Assembly (NCBI RefSeq): GCF_038397715.1
Contig: NZ_CP151633.1
Location: 1,426,001 to 1,490,000, forward strand
Reading direction: 5' to 3'
Length of the DNA stretch: 64,000 bases
Source: Microbacterium sp. LWO14-1.2
GTDB lineage: Bacteria > Actinomycetota > Actinomycetes > Actinomycetales > Microbacteriaceae
Shown: positions 24,621 through 32,990 of the stretch, piece by piece
Layout: the number at the start of each line of letters is the position of its first letter
Numbering within the stretch: the first letter of the stretch is position 1
Made by a program: the position numbers and the translations under genes
Notes under the pieces: generated by a model
What the model was told of the DNA's origin: nothing
Databases searched by the model: none
Seen by the model: the letters and a program-made list of their open reading frames with translations, nothing else

Positions 24621-24752
24621 AAAGCCCCACCGGGTCACCGCGTTTCGTCTCGGTCGGCTCCGCCGTCCTCGCTCAACGACCGGAGACCCACCGGGTCACC
24701 GCGCGAGCAAAGCCCCACCGGGTCGTTGAGCGAGCGAAGCGAGACGAAACGC
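24621..24752. repeat. Intergenic repeat cluster containing GAGCGAGCGAAGCGAGACGA
   Basis: GCGTTTCGTCTCG (24640-24652) and CGCTCAACGACC (24670-24681) are repeated in inverse orientation as GGTCGTTGAGCG (24721-24732) and CGAGACGAAACGC (24740-24752). The 16-bp direct repeat AAAGCCCCACCGGGTC occurs at 24621 and 24709. A single copy of the inverse unit recurs at 47602-47632. The cluster separates two convergent genes and encodes nothing. Confidence 0.85.
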
Positions 24753-24770
24753 GCCGAACGACGCGCGACG

Positions 24771-25313
24771 CTACTCCGTCCAGATCTCGGGCTGCGAGTC
24801 GGGAACCGGCTCCTCCAGCGGCACGACGAGCACAGACCGGTGCTGCCGGTGAGCGAGGCGCGCGGCCACCGATCCGGTGAAGAACTCCCGGATCGACTCC
24901 CCGATGCCGCGCTTGCGGGTGCCCACCACGATCAGCTGGGCGTCGAGCTTGTTCGCGAGGGCTTTGATCGCGAGTGCCGGGTCACCGACGAGCTGGCGTG
25001 CGGTCCAGGTCAGGCCCGTGCCGTCGAGGGCCTGAGCGGCCTCGGCCTGCACGGCTTCAAACTCCGCGGTGCCCGCGTCGAAGTTGATGTCGATGGGCGC
25101 CGAGTGCACGTAGCCGTCCGGATCCTCGTAGGTCACGAAGCGCGTGACGTCGACGTGCACGACGACGAGCGGCACCCGCAGCAGGCGCGCAAACCGCGAC
25201 GCCTCCTGGATGACGCGAGGACTCTGACCCGGCTGGATGCCGACGATCACCGCCTTCTGCAGCGTCGCGTTCTGGACGGCCTCGTCCGAGGGAGAAGAGG
25301 TGTTGTCGGTCAT
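24771..25313 (-). CDS. Universal stress protein family protein
   Basis: A 180-aa UspA-like protein. KAVIVGIQPGQSPRVIQEAS starts the alpha/beta fold at about residue 21. The ATP-binding signature GTRKRGIGESIREFFTGSVA (about 132-151) has the Gly-x2-Gly-x9-Gly-Ser pattern, followed by the VLVVP strand. The nucleotide-binding class is therefore likely. ATG at 25313 is preceded by AAGGGAG about 10 nt upstream; an in-frame ATG at 25331 is possible but lacks this. The gene is monocistronic and faces the PadR operon across a repeat cluster. Confidence 0.9.
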   Translation of the reverse strand: MTDNTSSPSDEAVQNATLQKAVIVGIQPGQSPRVIQEASRFARLLRVPLVVVHVDVTRFVTYEDPDGYVHSAPIDINFDAGTAEFEAVQAEAAQALDGTGLTWTARQLVGDPALAIKALANKLDAQLIVVGTRKRGIGESIREFFTGSVAARLAHRQHRSVLVVPLEEPVPDSQPEIWTE

Positions 25314-25463
25314 CGAGATCGCTCCCTTCACCAGCCTGGCTATCAGGCAGTGCGGTCTACCCGCGTGCTATTCTGAATGCTACTCTTACCGGCCTCGAGC
25401 CGGTGTCGTGAATGCATCGGGCCCCAGCTAGCCCGCAGCTCAACTCGTGAGGGGGTCTCTGGC

Positions 25464-25652
25464 ATGGGCCGTGGCCGTCAGAAGGCGAAGCACACCAAAA
25501 TCGCCCGCGAACTGAAGTCATTCAGTCCGTCCGTCAACTACTCGGCGCTCGAACGAGAGCTCGGTCACCCGAGCGACTCGGAAGACGAGTACGTCGACAA
25601 GTGGGCTGACGAGTACGCCGACGAAGACGAGGACGAACTAGAGAAGGCCTGA
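25464..25652 (+). CDS. DUF3073 family small acidic protein
   Basis: A 62-aa actinobacterial protein starting MGRGRQKAKHTKIARELK, with a basic first half and an acidic C-terminus (ADEYADEDEDELEKA). This is the DUF3073 pattern: small, conserved, of unknown function. GAGGGGG lies about 10 nt upstream of the ATG. TATTCT (25369-25374) may be the -10 box, giving a leader of about 80 nt that contains a short ACCGGC/GCCGGT hairpin. A terminator follows 22 nt after the stop. Confidence 0.9.
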   Translation: MGRGRQKAKHTKIARELKSFSPSVNYSALERELGHPSDSEDEYVDKWADEYADEDEDELEKA

Positions 25653-25674
25653 CCGCCCTCTCGTCTCGTCGTCT

Positions 25675-25695
25675 CCCCCGTGCACCGCACGGGGG
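25675..25695 (+). terminator. Intrinsic terminator after the DUF3073 gene
   Basis: CCCCCGTGC (25675-25683), loop ACC, GCACGGGGG (25687-25695), followed by TTTCGTCGT. The perfect 9-bp GC stem and short T-run match a rho-independent terminator. Confidence 0.85.
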
Positions 25696-25764
25696 TTTCG
25701 TCGTGTCCGGGCGCGCTGCAGTGTCCGTGAGTGGTCACCGCGCTCCTGCACGGCCGGCGATCAC

Positions 25765-27066
25765 TCACCACCGGCCGTAGCGGCGTTCCCAGTCCTCTTC
25801 GATCGTGCGGCGCCGTCCGGCGACGAGACCTGCCGGGATCGACAGCACGAGCACGGCGATCACGACGAGGATCGGCACCGTCCAGCCGCCGGTGGTCTCG
25901 TGCAGCAGGCCGATGAGCAGCGGGAACACCGCCGCGATGGCGTAGCCGATGCTCTGCACGAACCCGCTGAGTGCGACGGCGCTCTCGGGAGTACGTGCGC
26001 GGACGCTCAGCAGCACGAGGCTGAGCGGGAACAGGATGGCCGTGAGGCCGTAGATCAGCACCCAGAGCGCGGGGGCGGCGGTCGGCGCGAACAGCAGTCC
26101 GAGAAGACCGGCGATGCCCGCCGCCACCGCGAACAGGTACAGCGGCCGCGTCGCCTGGAACCGCACGACGAGCACGGGCACGAGCAGTCCGCACGGCAGA
26201 CCGGCGAGCGCGAACAGTGACAGCAGGAAGCCGCCCGATGCGGGGGTGACCCCGGCGATGTCGACGAGCAGGGTCGGCAGCCAGGCGAACGCGACGTACG
26301 CCACGGTCGACGACGTGCCGAACACGAGGGCGAGTGCCCACGCGAGGGGAAGACGCCACAGCCGCCCGAACACCCGGGGGTTCGCGGGCACCGTCGTGAT
26401 CGGGCCGGTGCCGACGACGGCCGCGTCGAGGCGCTCGTCGACGGGCTCGTGGTCGGGCAGCGGGGGCGCGGCGACAGCCGGAGCGGCAGGGCGTCGTCGA
26501 TCGCCGATCAGCACTCCGATCCAGGGCAGCAGTGCGAGCACCGAGAACAGGCCCCACAGACCCAGCGAGACCCGCCAGCCCAGGGAGTCCGCGAGCGGGA
26601 CGGCCACGAGCGGCGGCACGAACGTCGAGATCGACAGCGTCGTCGAATAGAGGGTCATCATCACGCCGAGTCGGTCGGCGAAGTACTTCTTGACCAGCGG
26701 CGGCAGCAGCACGTTGCCCGCACCGACCCCCGCGAACACGACGACGGTGGCGGCGAGCAGGCTCGTCGAGTCCGCGGCGAAACCGCGCAGCAGCAGACCG
26801 AGCGACATGAGCGCCAGCGCAGCGACCGCGACGCGCTCGAGCCCGAACCGCCGCTCGACAAGCGGGGTCACGAGCCCGAAGACGGCGAAGCACACCGGAG
26901 GCGCGGCGCCGATGAGTCCGACCACGACGGGCGAGACCGGGAAGTCCTCAGCGATGTGGTCGATGACCGGCGAGAGGGATGCCACGGCGGAGCGCAGCGA
27001 GAATGCGACCAGCACGATGCCGATCAGCGCGAGGGCCCGCCCCCGCCACAGCGGCTGACTGCTCAT
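25765..27066 (-). CDS. MFS transporter (CynX/NimT-like)
   Basis: A 433-aa major facilitator with twelve predicted helices and a central cytoplasmic loop at about residues 190-235 (GDRRRPAAPAVAAPPLPDHE). The N-terminal SLRSAVASLSPVIDHI and the overall pattern match the CynX/NimT group (cyanate, 2-nitroimidazole and related small solutes). The ATG has AGGAACC upstream. The gene lies 40 nt downstream of purF on the same strand, so read-through from the purine genes is possible. The substrate is not determinable. Confidence 0.88.
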   Translation of the reverse strand: MSSQPLWRGRALALIGIVLVAFSLRSAVASLSPVIDHIAEDFPVSPVVVGLIGAAPPVCFAVFGLVTPLVERRFGLERVAVAALALMSLGLLLRGFAADSTSLLAATVVVFAGVGAGNVLLPPLVKKYFADRLGVMMTLYSTTLSISTFVPPLVAVPLADSLGWRVSLGLWGLFSVLALLPWIGVLIGDRRRPAAPAVAAPPLPDHEPVDERLDAAVVGTGPITTVPANPRVFGRLWRLPLAWALALVFGTSSTVAYVAFAWLPTLLVDIAGVTPASGGFLLSLFALAGLPCGLLVPVLVVRFQATRPLYLFAVAAGIAGLLGLLFAPTAAPALWVLIYGLTAILFPLSLVLLSVRARTPESAVALSGFVQSIGYAIAAVFPLLIGLLHETTGGWTVPILVVIAVLVLSIPAGLVAGRRRTIEEDWERRYGRW

Positions 27067-27106
27067 GAGCGGTTCCTGTGCCCGTCGAAGGGCAGGGACC
27101 CCGCCG

Positions 27107-28579
27107 TCACGAGGTCTGCGACCCCTCCACCCACGCGAGGTACTCGTCGGAGACCGTGCCGGTCACGTAGCGGCCGTCGAAGCAGCTCATGTCGAGGTCG
27201 GTCAGCACCGATCCCTCGGTGATCGCGGCCTTGAGGTCGTGGACCTCCTGATACACGAGGTGGTCGCAGCCCAGCTCCTCCGCGATCTCGGGGATCGTGC
27301 GGCCGTGCGCGATGAGCTCGTGCCGCGAGGGCATGTTGATTCCGTAGACGTGCGGATGCCGCACGGGCGGCGCCGCGGAGGCGAACGTGACCGAGGTCGC
27401 GCCGGCATCCCGAGCCATCTGGATGATCTGCTTCGAGGTCGTGCCGCGCACGATCGAGTCGTCGATCAGCAGCACGTTCTTGCCCTGGAACTCCGTCGAC
27501 ATGGCGTTCAGCTTCTGCCGCACGCTCTTCTTGCGCACCGCCTGACCGGGCATGATGAACGTCCGGCCGACGTAGCGGTTCTTGTAGAACCCCTCGCGGT
27601 ACTCGATCCCGAGCTTGCGGGCGACCTCCATGGCCGCAGGCCGCGCGGAGTCGGGGATGGGCATGACGACGTCGATCTTGTCCATCGGCACGTGCTTGGC
27701 GATCGTGTCAGCGAGACGGTCGCCCATGCGCAGGCGGGACTCGTACACCGAGATGCCGTTCATGACGGAGTCGGGGCGAGCGAGGTAGACGTACTCGAAC
27801 GCGCACGGCGCGAGCGTCGCGTCGGTCGCGCACTGCTTGGTGTGCAGCTCGCCGTCGTTGGTGATGAACACGGCCTCGCCGGGCTCGACCTCGCGCACGA
27901 TGTCGTAGTCGCCGTTCTCGAGCACGAGCGACTCGCTCGCGACGACCCACTCGTCCTTGCCCTCTGCGCCGGCGACGGTCGACGGGCGACGCCCGAGGAT
28001 GAGGGGTCGGATGCCGAACGGGTCGCGGAACGCGAGCAGACCGTATCCGGCGATCACCGCGATGACCGCGTACGCGCCCTCGATGCGCTCGTGCGTGCGG
28101 GCGACGGCCTCGAACACGCGCTCCGGGTCGAGGTCGACGGTCGAGGTGGTGTTCTGCAGCTCGCCCGCCAGCACGTTGAGCAGCAGCTCGGTGTCGCTCG
28201 ACGAGTTCAGGTGGCGGCGGTCGCGCTTCGCCATGTCGGCGGTGAGCTCACGCGTGTTGGTGAGGTTGCCGTTGTGGATGAGGATGATGCCGTAGGGCGC
28301 GTTCACGTAGAACGGCTGCATCTCCTCCTCGCTCGAGGCCGTGCCCTTGGTGGCGTAGCGCACGTGCCCGAGGCCGACGTTGCCGAGCAGTCCGCGCATG
28401 TCGCGGGTGCGGAACGCTTCGCGCACCATGCCCTGCGCCTTCGCGTTGTGCATGACGCCGTTCGCCTCGGCGGTGGCGATGCCCGTCGCATCCTGGCCGC
28501 GGTGCTGCAGCAGGAGGAGAGCGTCGTAGATGTCCTGATTGACCGGGGCCGTCCCGACCATTCCGACGATGCCGCACAT
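27107..28579 (-). CDS. purF: Amidophosphoribosyltransferase
   Basis: A 490-aa enzyme catalysing the first committed step of purine synthesis: PRPP plus glutamine gives phosphoribosylamine. The class II glutaminase starts immediately after Met with the catalytic Cys2 (MCGIVGMVGT), so there is no propeptide beyond Met1. LLLQHRGQDATGI follows. The phosphoribosyltransferase PRPP loop is VLLIDDSIVRGTTS. Several Cys residues (in APCAFEYVYLARPDS, ELGCDHLVY, MSCFDGRYVTG) could bind the Fe-S cluster of Bacillus-type PurF. The gene begins 6 nt after purM, so both are co-transcribed. Confidence 0.97.
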   Translation of the reverse strand: MCGIVGMVGTAPVNQDIYDALLLLQHRGQDATGIATAEANGVMHNAKAQGMVREAFRTRDMRGLLGNVGLGHVRYATKGTASSEEEMQPFYVNAPYGIILIHNGNLTNTRELTADMAKRDRRHLNSSSDTELLLNVLAGELQNTTSTVDLDPERVFEAVARTHERIEGAYAVIAVIAGYGLLAFRDPFGIRPLILGRRPSTVAGAEGKDEWVVASESLVLENGDYDIVREVEPGEAVFITNDGELHTKQCATDATLAPCAFEYVYLARPDSVMNGISVYESRLRMGDRLADTIAKHVPMDKIDVVMPIPDSARPAAMEVARKLGIEYREGFYKNRYVGRTFIMPGQAVRKKSVRQKLNAMSTEFQGKNVLLIDDSIVRGTTSKQIIQMARDAGATSVTFASAAPPVRHPHVYGINMPSRHELIAHGRTIPEIAEELGCDHLVYQEVHDLKAAITEGSVLTDLDMSCFDGRYVTGTVSDEYLAWVEGSQTS

Positions 28580-28585
28580 GGGTGG

Positions 28586-29713
28586 TTACTTCGCTCCGTC
28601 CGCGTAGGCGCCGACCAGGCGCACCGCTCCGCCGTCGACGCCCTTGGCGCCCTGTTCGAATTCGCCGCTCGGGCGCTGCCCGAAGCCGACCGTGCCGACC
28701 TGCCACGCGGGCAGACCCTCTGCGTCGAGCGCCGCGATCGCGGCATCCTTCTCGTCCGCCGCGACGACCGCGAGGAATCCGATCCCGAGATTCCAGGTGC
28801 CCTCCGCCGACTCCAGCGTCGATCCGGCGATGTCGCTCAGCACGCGGAAGACGGGGCTCGGCGACCACGTGCTGCGGTCGACCTCCGCCCAGCTGCCCTG
28901 CGGAAGGACGCGTGCGAGGTTCGCCGCGATGCCGCCGCCGGTCACGTGGCTGAGAGCGTGCACGCCCGAGCTCGTCGAGGAACCGAGCCGATCGATGAGA
29001 CGCAGCAGCGGCGACGTGTACAGGCGGGTGGGCTCGAGCAGGGCCTCGCCCCACGTCGTGCCGAAGTCGGCGGCGTTGTCGCCGTAGCCGATGCCGGCGT
29101 TCGTGACGATGTGGCGCACCAACGAGTAGCCGTTGGAGTGCAGACCGCTCGAGGCGATCGCGAGCACGACGTCGCCGTCCTGCACGCGCTCGGCGCCGAG
29201 GATGCGGTCGGCCTCGACGACACCCGTCGCTGCTCCCGCCACGTCGTAGTCGCGCGGGCCGAGGAGGCCGGGGTGCTCGGCGGTCTCGCCGCCGACGAGA
29301 GCGGTGCCTGTCGCGGCGCAGGCCTCTGCGATGCCGCGGACGATGTCGGCGATGCGCTCGGGGAAGACCTTGCCGCAGGCGATGTAGTCGGTCATGAAGA
29401 GCGGCTTCGCTCCCATGACGACGATGTCGTCGACGACCATGCCGACCAGGTCCTGGCCGATCGTGTCGTGCTTGTCGATCGCCTGCGCGATCGCGACCTT
29501 CGTGCCGACGCCGTCGGTGCTGGTCGCGAGCAGCGGACGACGGAAGTCGCGCAGGGCGCTGGCGTCGAACAGGCCGGCGAATCCGCCGACGCCGCCGAGC
29601 ACTTCCGGCCCGTGCGTCGCACGGACCGACGACTTCATGAGTTCGACCGCGAGATCACCGGCAGCGGTGTCGACGCCGGCTTCGGAATAGGGGTTGGTGG
29701 GGGAGGCAGCCAC
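28586..29713 (-). CDS. purM: Phosphoribosylformylglycinamidine cyclo-ligase (AIR synthetase)
   Basis: A 375-aa ATP-dependent cyclase making aminoimidazole ribonucleotide from FGAM, step five of purine synthesis. Landmarks are GGVGGFAGLFD (about 40-50), the ATP-site segment STDGVGTKVAIA, DDIVVMGAKPLFMTDYI and the C-terminal HVTGGGIAANLARVLP. The start is GTG at 29713, with TAGTCT exactly 6 nt before it, indicating a leaderless transcript. It is the promoter-proximal gene of a purM-purF unit and diverges from the flavoprotein gene at 29858. Confidence 0.97.
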   Translation of the reverse strand: MAASPTNPYSEAGVDTAAGDLAVELMKSSVRATHGPEVLGGVGGFAGLFDASALRDFRRPLLATSTDGVGTKVAIAQAIDKHDTIGQDLVGMVVDDIVVMGAKPLFMTDYIACGKVFPERIADIVRGIAEACAATGTALVGGETAEHPGLLGPRDYDVAGAATGVVEADRILGAERVQDGDVVLAIASSGLHSNGYSLVRHIVTNAGIGYGDNAADFGTTWGEALLEPTRLYTSPLLRLIDRLGSSTSSGVHALSHVTGGGIAANLARVLPQGSWAEVDRSTWSPSPVFRVLSDIAGSTLESAEGTWNLGIGFLAVVAADEKDAAIAALDAEGLPAWQVGTVGFGQRPSGEFEQGAKGVDGGAVRLVGAYADGAK

Positions 29714-29719
29714 CCGTCA

Positions 29720-29725
29720 AGACTA
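29720..29725 (-). promoter_or_regulatory. -10 hexamer TAGTCT, leaderless purM
   Basis: On the minus strand TAGTCT is followed by TGACGG (6 nt) and the GTG start at 29713. No ribosome-binding sequence fits between them. Confidence 0.6.
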
Positions 29726-29857
29726 CCGCCCGTCGAGGCCCTGGATCGCCGGGGCGGAAGCTCGCTCGGGCGCTGCCGGCGCGACCGACGGATCATCCAT
29801 GGACAGAACCGCCGCCACGGGCGAGACTGGCATCCGATACGCCCGGAGGGAGACCAG

Positions 29858-31504
29858 GTGGGAGCAGCGGAGGAGCAGGTCGACGCCGTGGAGATGGATG
29901 CTGTGATGTCGCCGACGCTGAGCGACGAGCAGTGGGACCGCCTGGTGGCCGCCGGCACCCCGGAGGACGTCGCGGTCGGCGATTACGTGTTCCGCACCGG
30001 GGAGTCGGGGTACGACCTGATCGTCATCGAGTCGGGGGAGGTCGAAGTCGTCCGCGACGCGCTGCGCTGGGTCAGCGAGGTCGTCATCACGACGATGGGT
30101 CCGCGCACCTTCGCCGGGGAGCTCGGTCTGCTCAACGGTCAGGGCGCCTTCCTGTCCGCTCGGGTGACGAAGCCGGGCCGCGTCCACCGTGTGACGCGAG
30201 CGCAGCTGCGCGCCCTCATGAACGAGGACGACGAGCTGTGCGACCTGATCCTGCACGCGCTGTGGGCGAGGCGCGAGTCGCTGCGCACGGGCCCTGCGGC
30301 CATGACACTGAAGTTCGTCGGCACGGGCTCCTCGAACGACTTCCTGGCGCTGCGCCGTTTCGCCGAGCGCCTCGATCTCGTGCACAAGGCCGTGGCGTTG
30401 CCTCCCGGGGATCTCGGGACCCTCGACACCCACGAGATCACGGTCGACGATCTGCCGGTCGCGTTCATCCAGGGCGAGCCGCTGCTGCGCGCCACCCCCG
30501 GTCTCGTGGCCGAGCAGCTCGGGCTGAGCTATCAGGCGCAGGCCGACGAGATCGTCGTCGTCGGCGGAGGCCCGGCCGGTCTCGCGGGCGCCATCTACGG
30601 TGCCTCGGAGGGGCTCAGCACCGTGCTGCTCGACGCCGTCGCGCCCGGCGGTCAGGCCGCCGCGACCTCGCGGATCGAGAACTTCCTGGGCTTCCCGTTC
30701 GGCGTGAGCGGCGGCGACCTCATCGGGCAGGCGATCCTGCAGGCGCTGAAGTTCGGCGTGCGCGTGTACGCGCCGTGCGAGGCGACGGGCTTGACGCGGA
30801 TCACCCCCGACCTGCTCGACGTCGCCCTCTCGGACGGTCGCCTCATCCGCGCGCGCAGTGTGATCGTCACGTCGGGTGCCGCGTACCGCCGCCTCGACCT
30901 CGACCGCTGGCAGGACTTCGAGCGCTCCGGCGTCTACTACGCCGCGACGCCGCTCGAGCTGCGTCAGGTGCAGGGCAAGCCCGTCGTGGTGGTCGGCGGC
31001 GCGAACTCCGCCGGCCAGGCGGCGCTCTACCTGTCGGCCCACGGATCCCCCGTGCACCTCGTCGTCCGCGGGGAGCAGCTGGGCACCCGGATGTCGAGCT
31101 ACCTCGCCGACCGGCTCGCCGACGACCCGCGGGTGCGCGTGCACACCTCGTCGAACGTCGTCGGACTCGACGGCGACGACACGCTCGAATCGGTGAGGAT
31201 CGACACCGTGGGCGACGTCGACGCCCGCGGCCTGTTCTGCTTCATCGGCGCGACGCCGGCCACCTCCTGGCTGCCGGCGCTCGACCGTGACCCCGAGGGC
31301 TTCATCCGCACCGGCACCGACGTCGCCGTGCAGACCCTCGCGCAGTGGCAGGGCCTGGGTCGCGAACCGCTCCCCTTCGAGACGTCGGCGCCGCGCGTGT
31401 TCGCGGCCGGCGATGTGCGCAGGGGATCGATGAAGCGCGTCGCCGCGGCGGTCGGCGAGGGATCGAGCGCGGTGGCGTCCGTCCACCGCGCGCTGGCCTA
31501 CTGA
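29858..31504 (+). CDS. Cyclic-nucleotide-binding domain fused to thioredoxin-reductase-like flavoprotein
   Basis: A 548-aa two-domain protein. Residues about 20-135 form a cNMP-binding (CAP-family) beta-roll (GDYVFRTGESGYDLIVIESG, then FAGELGLLNGQ). Residues about 228-548 are a thioredoxin-reductase-type flavoprotein: FAD motif GGGPAG (236-241), NAD(P)H motif GGANSAG (380-386) and the C-terminal FAD motif FAAGDVRRGSMKRVA. The redox-active CxxC of thioredoxin reductase is missing: the equivalent stretch is GVYYAATPLE (358-367). It therefore cannot act as a classical disulfide reductase. GTG at 29858 is chosen for its GGAGGGAG upstream. It is followed 23 nt later by a UBP zinc-finger gene, a recurrent actinobacterial pairing. 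Confidence 0.88.
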   Translation: MGAAEEQVDAVEMDAVMSPTLSDEQWDRLVAAGTPEDVAVGDYVFRTGESGYDLIVIESGEVEVVRDALRWVSEVVITTMGPRTFAGELGLLNGQGAFLSARVTKPGRVHRVTRAQLRALMNEDDELCDLILHALWARRESLRTGPAAMTLKFVGTGSSNDFLALRRFAERLDLVHKAVALPPGDLGTLDTHEITVDDLPVAFIQGEPLLRATPGLVAEQLGLSYQAQADEIVVVGGGPAGLAGAIYGASEGLSTVLLDAVAPGGQAAATSRIENFLGFPFGVSGGDLIGQAILQALKFGVRVYAPCEATGLTRITPDLLDVALSDGRLIRARSVIVTSGAAYRRLDLDRWQDFERSGVYYAATPLELRQVQGKPVVVVGGANSAGQAALYLSAHGSPVHLVVRGEQLGTRMSSYLADRLADDPRVRVHTSSNVVGLDGDDTLESVRIDTVGDVDARGLFCFIGATPATSWLPALDRDPEGFIRTGTDVAVQTLAQWQGLGREPLPFETSAPRVFAAGDVRRGSMKRVAAAVGEGSSAVASVHRALAY

Positions 31505-31527
31505 GGACCGGTCTACCGAGGAGAGAG

Positions 31528-31872
31528 ATGAGCACCGACATCGATGTGAACGTCGCACCGTCCGGCACCGGATGCGTCGAGTGCGACCGACAGGACGGCT
31601 TCTGGGTGCATCTGCGCCGCTGCGCGGCGTGCGGGCACGTGGGATGCTGCGACACCTCCCCCGGTCAGCATGCGACGGCGCACTTCCGGGAGACCGGCCA
31701 CCCGCTCATCCAGAGCTTCGAGCCGGGCGAGGACTGGTACTGGGACTACACCGACGAGACAGTCGTCGACGGGCCGGAGCTCGCGGCACCGACCAGCAGG
31801 CCGCAGGACCAGCCCTCCCCCGGACCCGCCGGCCGCGTGCCCGTCAACTGGCGCGAGCTCATCCACACCTGA
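31528..31872 (+). CDS. UBP-type zinc finger domain protein
   Basis: A 114-aa protein consisting mainly of a zf-UBP domain. Zinc ligands are visible as CVECDRQDGFWVHLRRCAAC, then CCDTSPGQHATAHF and GHPLIQ (about residues 13-75), followed by the family element EPGEDWYWDYTDE. In eukaryotes this fold binds the free C-terminus of ubiquitin; in actinobacteria its ligand is unknown. GAGGAGAG precedes the ATG. The 23-nt gap to the flavoprotein gene suggests an operon and joint function, perhaps as electron acceptor or partner. Confidence 0.88.
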   Translation: MSTDIDVNVAPSGTGCVECDRQDGFWVHLRRCAACGHVGCCDTSPGQHATAHFRETGHPLIQSFEPGEDWYWDYTDETVVDGPELAAPTSRPQDQPSPGPAGRVPVNWRELIHT

Positions 31873-31908
31873 CCGACCCGGGACTGCCGCGCGGCGCCGA
31901 GCGCCGCC

Positions 31909-31914
31909 TACGAT
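31909..31914 (+). promoter_or_regulatory. -10 hexamer TACGAT for a leaderless mRNA
   Basis: TACGAT is followed by 6 nt (GGGGCC) and the ATG at 31921, the same hexamer and spacing as at 1431-1443. Confidence 0.6.
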
Positions 31915-31920
31915 GGGGCC

Positions 31921-32553
31921 ATGGCCGACAAGCCGCAGTGGCTGATCCGCGAGGACGCGAGCGTCCCCGTGCTGGTCGCGCTCGCACTGCGTCAGGCCCT
32001 CGGCATCCGCGCCCCCGACGATCTGCCCAGCCTCCGCGACCTGCCGGTGCGGGCTCCCGACGCGACCGATGTGACCCCCGCTCTCGAGAAGCAGTGGCGT
32101 GACTACTGGGACATGACGGTCGAGCCGCGCGCGCATCCGTCCGGCGTTCCGCTGGAACTCGTCGACGGGTTCGACACGCTCGTCGCCCTCCCCGCATCGG
32201 GCGCGGAGGAGCTGGTCGACGCGATCGGGCCGCACGCGGCATCCGCCCTGCACTTCGCCCGGGTCGCGCACGACCGCTACCTGTCGTCGATCCGCAGCTC
32301 GGTGGGCACCCGCACGGCCGGGGGCACGGCGAACGGAGAGTCCTACCGCGCCTACGCCAGCGCGATCGCGGAGTTCGAGCGCGACATCGGGCGACGGGCG
32401 CACTCGTTCGAGCTGAACGTGCAGGTGCTGCCGTTCTCGCAGCGCGGCATCTGGTGGATCGGGGCGCTCACCGTGGCCGTGACCGACGGGCTGCGCCGCG
32501 ACGTCGTGTCGTTCGACTCGGCGATCAGGCCGATCATCGCCGAGCTCGCCTGA
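31921..32553 (+). CDS. Uncharacterised 210-aa cytoplasmic protein
   Basis: No signal peptide, membrane segment or known motif is evident. The protein is mixed alpha/beta, starts MADKPQWLIREDASVPVLVA and has a conserved-looking C-terminal half (FELNVQVLPFSQRGIWWIGA). It probably belongs to an actinobacterial family of unknown function. A TACGAT -10 element 6 nt upstream supports the ATG and suggests leaderless translation. It is convergent with the small membrane-protein gene at 32581. Confidence 0.8.
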   Translation: MADKPQWLIREDASVPVLVALALRQALGIRAPDDLPSLRDLPVRAPDATDVTPALEKQWRDYWDMTVEPRAHPSGVPLELVDGFDTLVALPASGAEELVDAIGPHAASALHFARVAHDRYLSSIRSSVGTRTAGGTANGESYRAYASAIAEFERDIGRRAHSFELNVQVLPFSQRGIWWIGALTVAVTDGLRRDVVSFDSAIRPIIAELA

Positions 32554-32580
32554 CGGGTGCTCCGGCGATGCGGCGCGCGG

Positions 32581-32895
32581 TCAGTCGTTCGTGACGATGG
32601 TCTCGTGCTCGACGCGCACGACGCGGTCGTGGCGACGGGACATCCGCTCGAAGATCAGACCGACGACACCGCCGAGGGCGAGTCCGATCGGGACGGTCCA
32701 CAGCAGCAGGAACCCGAAGACCTGGCCGGGCGGGTAGACGACGTTCACGGCGTCGGACGGCTCGTAACTGCCGATGAGCGTGAGGATGCCGGCCACGATG
32801 ATGCCGACGACGACGCCGATCCCCATGAACACGCCGTAGCGCGGTACGCGACGGACAGTCGCCTCGACCGTCTCGGGGGAGTGCTGGGATGCCAT
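32581..32895 (-). CDS. Small two-helix membrane protein, function unknown
   Basis: A 104-aa protein, MASQHSPETVEATVRRVPRY at the N-terminus, with helices at about 21-43 and 60-83 and a charged C-tail (ERMSRRHDRVVRVEHETIV). The pattern matches a widespread actinobacterial family without assigned role. GACAAT lies 6 nt before the ATG on the minus strand, so this transcript may also be leaderless. It sits between the terminator of the haem-uptake protein gene and a convergent unknown gene. Confidence 0.78.
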   Translation of the reverse strand: MASQHSPETVEATVRRVPRYGVFMGIGVVVGIIVAGILTLIGSYEPSDAVNVVYPPGQVFGFLLLWTVPIGLALGGVVGLIFERMSRRHDRVVRVEHETIVTND

Positions 32896-32941
32896 GCGTC
32901 CATTGTCCCACCGTCGGCTGTGCAGCGGCACCGGATGCAGA

Positions 32942-32980
32942 GCACCGCCCTCCCCGCGTCCGCTGCGGGAAGGGCGGTGC
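32942..32980 (-). terminator. Hairpin terminator after the HtaA-domain gene
   Basis: GCACCGCCCT (32942-32951) pairs with AGGGCGGTGC (32971-32980), extended inward by CCCGC/GCGGG with one mismatch. It starts just past the stop codon of the 1290-aa gene. A T-run is absent. Confidence 0.7.
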
Positions 32981-32990
32981 GGTCTGCTGG

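Noticed and set aside
27065..29857. Very long plus-strand reading frame running across purF and purM into the flavoprotein
   Set aside because: Only the part from 29858 matches known domains and has a ribosome site; the earlier part is antisense to two conserved genes.
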